Below are positions 26,540 to 34,299 of a stretch of DNA of 64,000 bases, piece after piece. Source of the DNA: Acidobacteriota bacterium (GTDB taxonomy: Bacteria; Acidobacteriota; Blastocatellia; UBA7656); the NCBI GenBank assembly GCA_040754075.1, contig JBFMDH010000010.1, forward strand, positions 33,730 through 97,729, read 5' to 3'. How positions within the stretch are numbered: the stretch's first letter is position 1; each line of letters begins with the position of its first letter. The notes beneath the pieces were generated by a model, which ran no database searches, had not been told where the DNA came from, and saw only the letters and a list, made by a program, of their open reading frames with translations. A program made the translations under genes and the position numbers.

Positions 26540-27223
26540 CTACCGGAGGAGCAGCTTTTTTGCCTCGTTCAACTGTAAGGTCAAGGCGCTTCCGGTGCCG
26601 AAATAAATTAATAAAAGCAATCCTAAAATCACCGCGCTGGTTACTTTGAACCACATCGGCAACCCCTGCTCTCTATAGACCTGTGGTTGGTCTGTGACTT
26701 TCCAATGCGGGGCGATGGCAACCGTCCGCAGACGATTATTTCTTCTCAGAAAATCCGCTACCTGAGTGATTACCCCTTTCAGTTGCTCTTCATAATAAAT
26801 GTTGTAACGCCCCTTGAACCCCAGCAACAAACAGACATAGTAAAGCTCTATGGCATCAAGATAGGCTTCACCCTCTTCCATCATTTTCTGCAATCGCTCG
26901 AAAAACGTATTTCCAGCCAGTTGTTCACCGAAATATTCGAGTTGTAGCGGCGTTTTTTCCCAATAATCCCGCAAGGGAAATTTCGCAATTAACACCGTCT
27001 CATCCACAAAAGCCGCCAACGCAAATTTTGCTGCCTGGGTTTGCGTATTTTTAAAGCCGAGGGATTCTGCCTGCTGCTCCATCTGCTGCAACATGGCATT
27101 AATCGCCTGACGCATTTCCACCGATGGAATCACCAGGTTGGCTTTGACCTGTAAAATCAGATCAAACACCGGAGTTGCGAGGCTGACTAAATTATTATCT
27201 AACCAAGCGGGCTTTCGGCTCAT
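26540..27223 (-). CDS. tssL: T6SS membrane-complex protein TssL (DotU family)
   Basis: 227 residues. Cytoplasmic DotU helical domain (VFDLILQVKANL ... FALAAFVDETVLIAKFPLRDYWEKTPLQLEYFGEQLAGNTFFERL ... LYYVCLLLGFKGRYN), then one C-terminal membrane helix (about 193-212, FKVTSAVILGLLLLIYFGTG). No OmpA-like peptidoglycan-binding extension, so this is the short form. It should pair with TssM, encoded next. A weak TTGAAT-16-TACATT sits upstream on the minus strand, and a hairpin separates it from the preceding gene, so tssL-tssM may be a separate transcript. Confidence 0.95.
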   Translation of the reverse strand: MSRKPAWLDNNLVSLATPVFDLILQVKANLVIPSVEMRQAINAMLQQMEQQAESLGFKNTQTQAAKFALAAFVDETVLIAKFPLRDYWEKTPLQLEYFGEQLAGNTFFERLQKMMEEGEAYLDAIELYYVCLLLGFKGRYNIYYEEQLKGVITQVADFLRRNNRLRTVAIAPHWKVTDQPQVYREQGLPMWFKVTSAVILGLLLLIYFGTGSALTLQLNEAKKLLLR

Positions 27224-27560
27224 AAAAAATCTCTTACTTCCGGCAATTTACTGCTTTCCTAAATGTACAAACGAAGATCGTAAATTCAAACTCCGTTTTA
27301 CTCGTCATTGTATTCAGTTTTAAATCTTTGAGTGGCGTTTAACCAGACCGTACCCTTTCATTATTAATTCGGGTCACGATTGTGAAAACCGTTTAGTTTT
27401 CCGCAGAAGGCAATGTATAAATCTTGTGACGAGAAAGCAAGCCCAGTTCTGGACTTGCTTTCAACCCGGCATTTTCAATTTTCCCGGATTACCCTGATAA
27501 CCTACCTGAGTGATAATTTTTCGCAGTTTTACTTGAATCCTTTTGCAGAAATTCAAGCTC
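27224..27560. other. Non-coding gap between tssL and the immunity candidate
   Basis: 337 bases. It holds the hairpin at 27433-27462 and, nearer tssL, a weak promoter-like TTGAAT-16-TACATT on the minus strand. Short open frames here lack ribosome sites and family resemblance. I see no small gene. Confidence 0.6.
27433..27462 (-). terminator. Hairpin ending the vgrG-effector operon
   Basis: GAAAGCAAG (27433-27441) pairs with CTTGCTTTC (27454-27462), extended by CCAG/CTGG inside with one mismatch and a TT loop. It lies about 100 bases after the HEAT-like gene. No T-tract follows on the minus strand. Confidence 0.55.
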
Positions 27561-28082
27561 CTATTTTTTGCCCCAGTCACCTAAAACGCGGGCTGCCGAT
27601 TGTCTGAATTCTTCATCCTGCAAGAGCTTCAACATCACCTCTCTGCCGTCATCGGTTTCCCCAAACCGCTCAAAGGCAAAAAACAGGTTGTGTCTGAGGT
27701 CAATCTGGGTCTTGCTATTCAGCAATAGATTACCAGCTTCGGTATTCGCGCCTTCCACATCCAGATACTTCGCTAATGCCATTGCCGCATAGTTGCGCAC
27801 ATCCGCGTCCTTACTTTTCGCAAGCACCTCTAAAATGGCTTTGCCGATTCGCTCATGCTCTTCAGGGCTGCGGCGGTCTCGCAATTTCAGAATTTTTAAA
27901 ACTTCAATCCGCGCCAAATCATATTCGTTTTCATTGCCAATGACCTCAAGAAAAAACGGCATGATTCTCGGGTCTTCAAGCTCTTCCAGTTCTAAAATCA
28001 AATCAATCTTTTCATCGCATTCGCCATTCGCGTCCAGTTTGGCGGCTTTAAACTCGCTGATTAGTCTGCCCACTTCATCCAT
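27561..28082 (-). CDS. HEAT-like repeat protein, candidate immunity protein
   Basis: 173 residues, acidic, without signal peptide. Predicted helical pairs resemble HEAT repeats (LELEELEDPRIMPFFLEVIG, DADVRNYAAMALAKYL, LLQDEEFRQSAARVLGDW). It directly follows the HxxD toxin candidate, 34 bases after its stop, as immunity genes do in T6SS effector operons, and is the last gene of that unit. HEAT-fold proteins occur as immunity proteins in other polymorphic-toxin systems. The immunity role is inferred from position. Confidence 0.7.
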   Translation of the reverse strand: MDEVGRLISEFKAAKLDANGECDEKIDLILELEELEDPRIMPFFLEVIGNENEYDLARIEVLKILKLRDRRSPEEHERIGKAILEVLAKSKDADVRNYAAMALAKYLDVEGANTEAGNLLLNSKTQIDLRHNLFFAFERFGETDDGREVMLKLLQDEEFRQSAARVLGDWGKK

Positions 28083-28116
28083 CTAAAAAACTCCCGAATT
28101 TTTTTCGGCTAACGGA

Positions 28117-28650
28117 TTATTCAGCCGGTAAAATAGTCAATTTGGCTTCGATTTTGGTCGTATCATTAGGCATTGCCAGAATCGAATCGGCAATTTTATT
28201 TGCTTGTCCGCCTAAAATCGAATTGTTCCGGCGTTTGCCTTTTCGCGTGACATCCGTAGGCTTTCCGCCGGTCGCCATATCAGGCTCGTGCAGCCAGGCC
28301 AACGGATTGCCATCTTCATCCTCGCCCGCCGGTTCCAGATTATCTTTAATATATTGTCTGCCCGCTTTTTCAACCTCATCGCTTTTGCGGTAATCGCGGA
28401 TGCGCTTTTTAAGCCCAGCCATTCCCTCTTCTTCAATAATTTTATTCATTGCCGCAATCTGACCATCCACCTGATCCTGCAACTCCTCTTCATCGGTCAC
28501 CTTACCCTTTTTGAGTTGATGCACATACTCTATATTGCCAACCTTTTCCGGTTCGCACTCGACCGCAGCCTTGAGCTTCTTCTTAGGTTCCGAAGCGCTG
28601 GCTTTTTCCGCAGCCCGCTTGGCGCTGGATTTGACTGACTTCTTACTCAT
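28117..28650 (-). CDS. Ntox15-like HxxD toxin candidate (T6SS DNase effector)
   Basis: 177 residues. The first ~30 are Lys/Ala/Ser-rich (SKKSVKSSAKRAAEK). The C-terminal third contains WLHEPDMATGGKPTDV followed by GKRRNNSILGGQANKI. This matches my memory of the polymorphic toxin type 15 (Ntox15) signature, where HxxD (here His121-Asp124) is catalytic in the Agrobacterium T6SS DNase effectors Tde1/Tde2. There is no signal peptide. It lies behind vgrG, DUF4123 and PAAR genes, overlaps the previous gene by 4 bases and precedes a HEAT-like protein, so an effector-immunity pair is the natural reading. Nuclease activity is inferred from the motif. Confidence 0.72.
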   Translation of the reverse strand: MSKKSVKSSAKRAAEKASASEPKKKLKAAVECEPEKVGNIEYVHQLKKGKVTDEEELQDQVDGQIAAMNKIIEEEGMAGLKKRIRDYRKSDEVEKAGRQYIKDNLEPAGEDEDGNPLAWLHEPDMATGGKPTDVTRKGKRRNNSILGGQANKIADSILAMPNDTTKIEAKLTILPAE

Positions 28651-29078
28651 TCACCGCTCTCCTGCTTAATTCCCCAGGCATCCGTATCATAGTTCTGCTC
28701 TGCGGCTTCCCAATTTTGCTCACTGGTTCTCTCCCAAAGTTGGTCTATACGGTCATCGGCAGGAATATTCTCATCGGTTAGAATTCGTTTGATAATCGGG
28801 TGTTCATCGAAATTTGGCGCAACCACAAATCGCAACACCACATAAGTTTTCAAAGTTGAGCGATAGGAAAAGCCAAAGCGTTTGGCTCGTTGCAAACTCT
28901 TGAACACCATATCAAAGAAGATGGTTTCCGGCAGATGGGCGATTTTGCATTTCCCATCGGGAATCTGCACAATCTCATCGCCGTGATTTTCTTTCAGATA
29001 TTCAATAATTTTTTTTGCGAATGCCGCTTCCGCCGTCTCCTGAAAAGCGTCCATCTGCTCATCGCGAATCGTCAACAT
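28647..29078 (-). CDS. Small conserved T6SS-associated protein
   Basis: 143 residues, acidic, cytoplasmic. It begins MLTIRDEQMDAFQE and has a central helical part ending GFSYRSTLKTYVVLRF, then VAPNFDEHPIIKRILTD. Proteins with this pattern often sit beside PAAR, DUF4123 or VgrG genes and are annotated hypothetical, so I treat it as an effector-loading or chaperone-like factor (inference from neighbourhood). It starts 3 bases after the PAAR stop and ends by a 4-base overlap with the toxin candidate, implying tight co-translation with that effector. Confidence 0.72.
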   Translation of the reverse strand: MLTIRDEQMDAFQETAEAAFAKKIIEYLKENHGDEIVQIPDGKCKIAHLPETIFFDMVFKSLQRAKRFGFSYRSTLKTYVVLRFVVAPNFDEHPIIKRILTDENIPADDRIDQLWERTSEQNWEAAEQNYDTDAWGIKQESGE

Positions 29079-29081
29079 CTC

Positions 29082-29381
29082 TCATCCCCCAATCATCACC
29101 GTAAATTCGCCCATCACAATCACCCCGCCATGCATGGTGTTATCGCCGATTCTCGCCGACGGCAAGCCGCCAATCAAAACACTGGTTGAGCCTTTCGCAA
29201 TCACATCCGGCGGGCCGACACAGATCGCCATATCGGTAATTCTGGCGGCTGGCAAAAAACCGATTAACACGGTCGGACAGCAGGGTGGAATAATCGGCCC
29301 GCCAACGTGCGGAACCGGTGGGGTGCCCGGCGTTACCATCGGGCACACATGCATGTCGGTTATTCTTGCGGCAGGGGGCAT
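29082..29381 (-). CDS. PAAR-repeat spike-tip protein
   Basis: 99 residues. Start ATG 29381 has AGGAG at 7 bases. Pro-Ala-Ala-Arg units are visible (MPPAARITDMHVCP, FLPAARITDMAICVG, GLPSARIGDNTMHGG), forming the three-sided cone that caps the VgrG trimer. His and Cys residues between repeats fit the zinc-binding tip. A standalone PAAR with no fused toxin, so effectors must attach non-covalently, consistent with the DUF4123 adaptor upstream and the toxin candidate downstream. Confidence 0.93.
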   Translation of the reverse strand: MPPAARITDMHVCPMVTPGTPPVPHVGGPIIPPCCPTVLIGFLPAARITDMAICVGPPDVIAKGSTSVLIGGLPSARIGDNTMHGGVIVMGEFTVMIGG

Positions 29382-29400
29382 AAGCGGTCTCCTATTCAAA

Positions 29401-29934
29401 TCACTCGATGCTTAAAGCAAGCTTTTCCGGTCTCAGTTCTGAATTCGTAAAACGGAATTTAATGCCGACCTTCCGGTCTTCGCCTTCAAGCAGAAAAAAT
29501 TCCAGTTTATCAAAAAGCTGTGCGAGTTCTGCGGCGGTGCAGGTCGGCAAAAATTTTCTCAGCACGCGCGGGTCGTAATATCTGAACCGCATGGGCTTTC
29601 CCGTTGAATCATAAACAATCAGGAACTTGCGGAAGTGTTGCCGGACTTGTTTAAAATCCCCAAAGCTTACCGCAAAAATCCCGTAATGATTTCCCCACCC
29701 TTCTTCAATCAACCAGTTGGTAAACGGCGTTTCCGATTCCAGTTTGACTAAATAAGGCGCGACTTCAGCCATATCGGGTTCAAGGTCGCCTTCAAACAGG
29801 CAGACAAATTCCGGCTCGAATTTAAAAAGCATCGGCAATAAATTTTCAATCGACGCGCCATCAAGCACAGCGTAAGCCTTCGCGCCTTCAATGCCGAATA
29901 ACTGTCTTTTAATCTTGTCTGAATTCTTCTCCAT
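29401..29934 (-). CDS. DUF4123 effector-loading adaptor (Tap/TEC-like)
   Basis: 177 residues with the DUF4123 pattern: AYAVLDGAS near the N-terminus, ESETPFTNWLIEEGWGNHYGIF in the middle and the signature MRFRYYDPRVLRKFLP. Such proteins act in the cytoplasm to load a specific effector onto VgrG or PAAR. It is placed between vgrG (41 bases upstream) and PAAR, so it probably serves the effector encoded three genes downstream. Confidence 0.88.
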   Translation of the reverse strand: MEKNSDKIKRQLFGIEGAKAYAVLDGASIENLLPMLFKFEPEFVCLFEGDLEPDMAEVAPYLVKLESETPFTNWLIEEGWGNHYGIFAVSFGDFKQVRQHFRKFLIVYDSTGKPMRFRYYDPRVLRKFLPTCTAAELAQLFDKLEFFLLEGEDRKVGIKFRFTNSELRPEKLALSIE

Positions 29935-29974
29935 TATTTTTTGAGGTTGTCAAACTGACACAGAAAAATCACGG

Positions 29975-32050
29975 TCACATATCACAAAACGGCATACCGT
30001 CTCTGGCTGCCTTTTTTAAGGCAATCGCGCCGGGACTGTAAACCTGTGGTTTCGGCGGTTGTTTGGGTGGCGGAAGTTCCGCTTTCTGTCCGGGTTCGGC
30101 GGTGTCGGCTTCTTTCGGGGTTTTCGGCGTTTCAGGGTTTGACCCTGACCCGCTTCCGGCAGCTCCGCCGCTATTAATCAAAACCATTGTGCCTTGAATG
30201 AACACCCCCGCCGGATTGATATTGATAAAATTGCCGCCGACTTTTAAGGTCAAATTGACGCCGGTTTCAATGGTTAAGGTCATGCCGGATTTAATATGCA
30301 CTTCCATTCCCGCATCCATCGCATACTTCATTCCGGCTTTTTCCTGAATGTTCATCTGCGCATGGCGCGAAATCGAACCGCCGTTTTTCTGCGTCGAGTT
30401 GGTCTGAATCGTTAAGTGGTCATCGGCACCAATCTCCGTCAACCGGTCTCTTTTGACTTTCGTATGTTGTTCGTTTCCAACATAGGTCAGGTAATCATTC
30501 TTTACGCGAAAATCCATATTCTTTTCGGCGTGAATGAAAACCTGTTCACTTCCCTTTTTATCTTCAAAGCGGAGTTCGTTAAATCCGCCGCCGCCTTTAT
30601 AGGAATAAGTCTTAATCGTGCTTTTGGTCTTTTCATCCGGCAACGTGTAAGGCGGCATGGAACCCGCATTATAAACTCGTCCGGTAATTAGCGGGCGGTC
30701 GGGGTCGCCTTCGAGAAAATCGACGATGACCTCCTGCCCGATTCGCGGGATGAACATTGCGCCCCACTGCTTGCCTGCCCAATTCTGCGACACGCGAATC
30801 CAGCAGGAACTCTTATCGTTGTATTTGCCGAACCGGTCCCAGTGAAACTGCACTTTGACGCGACCATATTTATCGACATAAATCTCTTCGCCGGGAGGCC
30901 CGACGACAATCGCAGTCTGCGAACCATGCACAATCGGAATCGGCGTGACGCGCACCGGGCGATAGGGTGTCGGATGAGGCACAAATTCATATTGATTGAC
31001 GTAGAGAAAATCTTCCGCTCCGATGTCGCTGCGATAGGACGCGCCCAAATCACAGGTGTGATAGAGCGATTTAATCAAGTAGGTTTTATTGAGGTCGCGG
31101 CGATAGTGATCCTTTAAATCGAAGGTAAAACCGGGAGCAAATCCGCGACAGGTGCTCGAACCCGTCACCACTGTGGTCGGCGTCTCTTCTTCCTGCATGC
31201 GTATGCCTGCAAGCCGTTCGCCTTCGCCTTTGGTTCGGTATTCGCCGGGATAATCATAGACCTCGAACTTGCGCGCATCTTTACCGGATACGTTAGCGGT
31301 TAAATCGATTTTCGGAAGTTCAAAATTGAAATCATTGACCGTATATTTGCCGGGGCGCACTTCTTTGCCGATGGTCATTTCGGTGATGACATCTTCATCT
31401 TTATCCAAGCCGATGATGGTTTTGTAGCTCACGCTCGGATGAAGTTTAGTAGGCTTGAACGCCCCCGGAGAATCCGCCATCACCAATACATGCTTGTCTT
31501 CCTGATGCTCGAAAAAGTAGAAGATGCCTTCTTCTTCCATTAGTCGCGATACGAAATTGTAGGAGGTTTCGCGATATTGCACGCAATATTCACGCGGCTC
31601 ATAAGTGCCTTGTAAACGCGGGTCAAAATCATTGAAGCCGTATTCCTGAAAGATGGTTTTGATAATGTCCGGGACGCTTTGATTTTGAAAAATCCGGCAA
31701 TCGGTGGTTCGCGTGAGCATCCAAAGCCAGGGCACCAGTGTGGCATTATAGTGGGCGTAAATTTTGGGCGTCGTGCCGCCTTCCATCATGGTGGAACCGC
31801 CCTGAGAAAAGCGGCTGATGAGTCCATTGATATAACGTTCTTTGCCGGTGGGAAGGGTTATTTTGATGGTGGCTTTTTTGCCGACGATGGAATCGAAAGT
31901 GATATTGCGGTTTTCCGAATGCATTTGCAGGTTGAACTGAAACAGGCTCGAAATGCCTTCGTGTCCGTCAAACCTCTGTAGCAATAAAACATCTTCGCCA
32001 AGCGGTGTAAAGATTTGAATAGGTCTGAAATCCTGTTTATACGCTCCCAC
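29975..32050 (-). CDS. vgrG: T6SS spike protein VgrG (TssI)
   Basis: 691 residues. gp27-like N-terminal part (VLLLQRFDGHEGISSLFQFNLQ ... CVQYRETSYNFVSRLMEEEGIFYFFEHQ), OB/gp5 region (VDKYGRVKVQFHWDR ... SCWIRVSQNWAGKQWGAMFIPRIGQEVIVDFLEGDPDRP), then a beta-helix needle with repeating valine/isoleucine strands. A C-terminal extension of about 70 residues is Pro/Lys/Glu-rich (TPKTPKEADTAEPG ... ELPPPKQPPKP) and ends AARDGMPFCDM. It could help anchor cargo, but no enzymatic domain is visible. First of the vgrG-DUF4123-PAAR-effector series; 42 bases downstream of the caspase gene. Confidence 0.95.
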   Translation of the reverse strand: MGAYKQDFRPIQIFTPLGEDVLLLQRFDGHEGISSLFQFNLQMHSENRNITFDSIVGKKATIKITLPTGKERYINGLISRFSQGGSTMMEGGTTPKIYAHYNATLVPWLWMLTRTTDCRIFQNQSVPDIIKTIFQEYGFNDFDPRLQGTYEPREYCVQYRETSYNFVSRLMEEEGIFYFFEHQEDKHVLVMADSPGAFKPTKLHPSVSYKTIIGLDKDEDVITEMTIGKEVRPGKYTVNDFNFELPKIDLTANVSGKDARKFEVYDYPGEYRTKGEGERLAGIRMQEEETPTTVVTGSSTCRGFAPGFTFDLKDHYRRDLNKTYLIKSLYHTCDLGASYRSDIGAEDFLYVNQYEFVPHPTPYRPVRVTPIPIVHGSQTAIVVGPPGEEIYVDKYGRVKVQFHWDRFGKYNDKSSCWIRVSQNWAGKQWGAMFIPRIGQEVIVDFLEGDPDRPLITGRVYNAGSMPPYTLPDEKTKSTIKTYSYKGGGGFNELRFEDKKGSEQVFIHAEKNMDFRVKNDYLTYVGNEQHTKVKRDRLTEIGADDHLTIQTNSTQKNGGSISRHAQMNIQEKAGMKYAMDAGMEVHIKSGMTLTIETGVNLTLKVGGNFININPAGVFIQGTMVLINSGGAAGSGSGSNPETPKTPKEADTAEPGQKAELPPPKQPPKPQVYSPGAIALKKAARDGMPFCDM

Positions 32051-32092
32051 GACAGTTCTCCTCGGCTCAACCGCTTCTTTGATTTATTGCAC

Positions 32093-34150
32093 TTATTTTT
32101 TCGCCTTATCGCGGTTTTTATCGATCCGCTTCTCCAATGCTTCGCGCGTCTGCTTGGGGACATCCGTCCATAATCGCAAACCGTTCTCAAACGCATTGGC
32201 TGCCAGTCCATATCGCTTGGTCGCTTCGTAAACCGTTCCGAGTTCGAGATACCCAAGGGCATAGTTCGGATGAATTCTCAAAGCGATTTTCAACGACCTC
32301 TCAGCATCTTCAAATTTCTGCTGCTGATTGAAAGCCCGCCCGAGCATGAAATAGGCGACATAGTTATTCGGATCAAATTGAACCGCAATATTGAAATAGG
32401 ATTCAGCCTTCTCAAATTTCCCTTTATTAAAATAGTATTGCCCGATATGAAATTGTGGCAGTGACCATGACGGCGCAAGTTCGCCTGCGCGTTGAAAAGC
32501 CTCGAACGCTTCTCCTTCATCACGGTCGATTTCATAAGCCACGCCCAGCGCGTTATAGGAATACGCGGCGCGCCCATCGAGTTGAATCGCCTTCTTTAAA
32601 ATCGGAATCGCTTCTTTGTGGCGTTTCTCTTCAATCAATGCGCGTCCTTCACAGAACAGATATTTGGCTTCGTACTGTGATTCTTTCGGATATAGATGAT
32701 TCAAAATTCTGAATGCCTCCGCGCCTTTGCGAAAGGCATCAGACCGCAGTTGGCTCGCAGAGGCATGCACATAAGCGGTAATCGCCGTTTGTCCGATAGA
32801 AGCCAGCGAATCAATTACCGAATCATAAAGTTCGGTGATTTGCGGGTCTTTCGGCGATTCGCGAATCAATCTCTGTAAAAGCGCCACCGCGCCAACATTC
32901 TGCTCGACGATGCGCCCTTGTTTAATCGCATCTTTAATCTGCGCGCCGAGCGGCGAAAGCGTCACCATCGCAGGGGTCGCGACATTCACATTTAAAATCG
33001 TTTTCGGTGAGGTTAGCGAGATGATTTGTTTGATCCCCTGGGCGCCCGGTGTATCCACCGCAATCTCATGGTTTCCGGGCTTCAACTGGTCAACTAACAA
33101 AACCCCCGTATCGCGCACCTTCCCCTTGTAAGCGTTATCAACATAAACTTCGCTACCGGCTTTGCCGCGGACCTCCAACGCCACCATACGACTGACAGGC
33201 ATCGGAACACCGACATTTTCAGTTGCCGTGCCCGCCAAAACCGAAAGCGGCAAGCGCGCATCAATGCTTCCGGCAGCGCGCGGAATTTGCAACGACTTGG
33301 TTTCGTTGGGAACCACTTCCGATAAATATTCAAGCAATTCGGCGGCGCGCACCACACTGTCTTTATCGCGGTCGGCTTTGCCTTTCAACCCTTCGAGCAG
33401 GTAATAAGTAAAAACGCCGTGCCCGCCGCCCCAACGGGCATCTTCATAACTCAGTTGGTCTGCACGCGCCGCAAGCAGGCGAAAGACGCCGCGTCCGCTT
33501 TTGCCGATTTCATCGAGATAACGGTTCACCAGCACTTTTTCGGCGCTGGCATCGCGCGACGTCAGTCCCAATCTTCCTGAATGACAGGCATCCGCAATTA
33601 AAATTACCGTCCGCGCCTTCACTCTCTCGGTTACGATGCGGTCAACTTCTGAAACCGCCAGCGCCGTCGCATAAAGATTCTGCGGGTCGGAATCATAAGC
33701 CATCAAATACCCATCGCTGTTATTTTCAACCACGCCGTGCCCCGCGAAAAAAATCACCACCACATCATCGGGTTCAGCAGAACGCGGCAGGGTTGTGCCA
33801 AGCGCGCTGCGAATCGATGAAATTGACGCATCCTGATTGACCAACAGTTTCAACTGGCTGGCAGGAAAGCCGCCGCCATTCGGGCTTTTCAAAAACTCAG
33901 CAAATGCCTGGGCATCGCGATGCGCGAATTTAAGCTGTTGTTCGGGCGACAGGTATTTGTAATTTGAAACGCCAACCACCACTGCCCACAATTTGCCTTT
34001 GCCATCTAAAGATTGTCCGCCGCCGATGGTGATTTTGCGCTCCTGCACCTGGGCAAAATGATTTGCTGAAATCAGCAAGAGGAACGCAATTGCAAATCCG
34101 CAGCAACCCGCCTTTAAAACGCCAAAGGAGTTTAATTGCTTTCTTTTCAT
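32093..34150 (-). CDS. Exported caspase-like (C14) protein with TPR C-terminus
   Basis: 685 residues. Signal peptide at about 1-34. The caspase-like domain (about 52-290) carries the catalytic dyad: His138 in FFAGHG and Cys189 in ADACHSG. A PEGA-like region follows (about 325-390, KAGSEVYVDNAYKGKVRDTG). Eight or so TPR-like helices fill the C-terminal ~250 residues (YSYNALGVAYEIDRDEGEAF, FHIGQYYFNKGKFEKAESYF). Such metacaspase-TPR proteins are common in Acidobacteriota, usually with unknown substrates. It lies between clpV and vgrG with a terminator upstream, so it may start its own transcript with vgrG. A T6SS role is suggested only by position. Confidence 0.88.
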   Translation of the reverse strand: MKRKQLNSFGVLKAGCCGFAIAFLLLISANHFAQVQERKITIGGGQSLDGKGKLWAVVVGVSNYKYLSPEQQLKFAHRDAQAFAEFLKSPNGGGFPASQLKLLVNQDASISSIRSALGTTLPRSAEPDDVVVIFFAGHGVVENNSDGYLMAYDSDPQNLYATALAVSEVDRIVTERVKARTVILIADACHSGRLGLTSRDASAEKVLVNRYLDEIGKSGRGVFRLLAARADQLSYEDARWGGGHGVFTYYLLEGLKGKADRDKDSVVRAAELLEYLSEVVPNETKSLQIPRAAGSIDARLPLSVLAGTATENVGVPMPVSRMVALEVRGKAGSEVYVDNAYKGKVRDTGVLLVDQLKPGNHEIAVDTPGAQGIKQIISLTSPKTILNVNVATPAMVTLSPLGAQIKDAIKQGRIVEQNVGAVALLQRLIRESPKDPQITELYDSVIDSLASIGQTAITAYVHASASQLRSDAFRKGAEAFRILNHLYPKESQYEAKYLFCEGRALIEEKRHKEAIPILKKAIQLDGRAAYSYNALGVAYEIDRDEGEAFEAFQRAGELAPSWSLPQFHIGQYYFNKGKFEKAESYFNIAVQFDPNNYVAYFMLGRAFNQQQKFEDAERSLKIALRIHPNYALGYLELGTVYEATKRYGLAANAFENGLRLWTDVPKQTREALEKRIDKNRDKAKK

Positions 34151-34252
34151 AATTGCCTTCCTTAATTTTCCAGACCTGATGACTTAATCGATGACTTTAA
34201 ATCGTCGCTTTCAATCAAGCCTTAACCGCATTGCCCGGCGGTTTTCGCCAAC

Positions 34253-34293
34253 GGTTTTCAGAAACTTTACTTTGAATAGAGTTTCTGAAAACC
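34253..34293 (-). terminator. Terminator of clpV
   Basis: GGTTTTCAGAAACT (34253-34266) pairs perfectly with AGTTTCTGAAAACC (34280-34293): a 14-bp stem and 13-base loop starting 7 bases after the clpV stop. It separates clpV from the caspase-vgrG unit. Confidence 0.8.
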
Positions 34294-34299
34294 TACGAA

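Noticed and set aside
27413..27607. 64-codon plus-strand open frame after tssL
   Set aside because: It spans a hairpin and the end of the HEAT-like gene, with no ribosome site or recognisable product.
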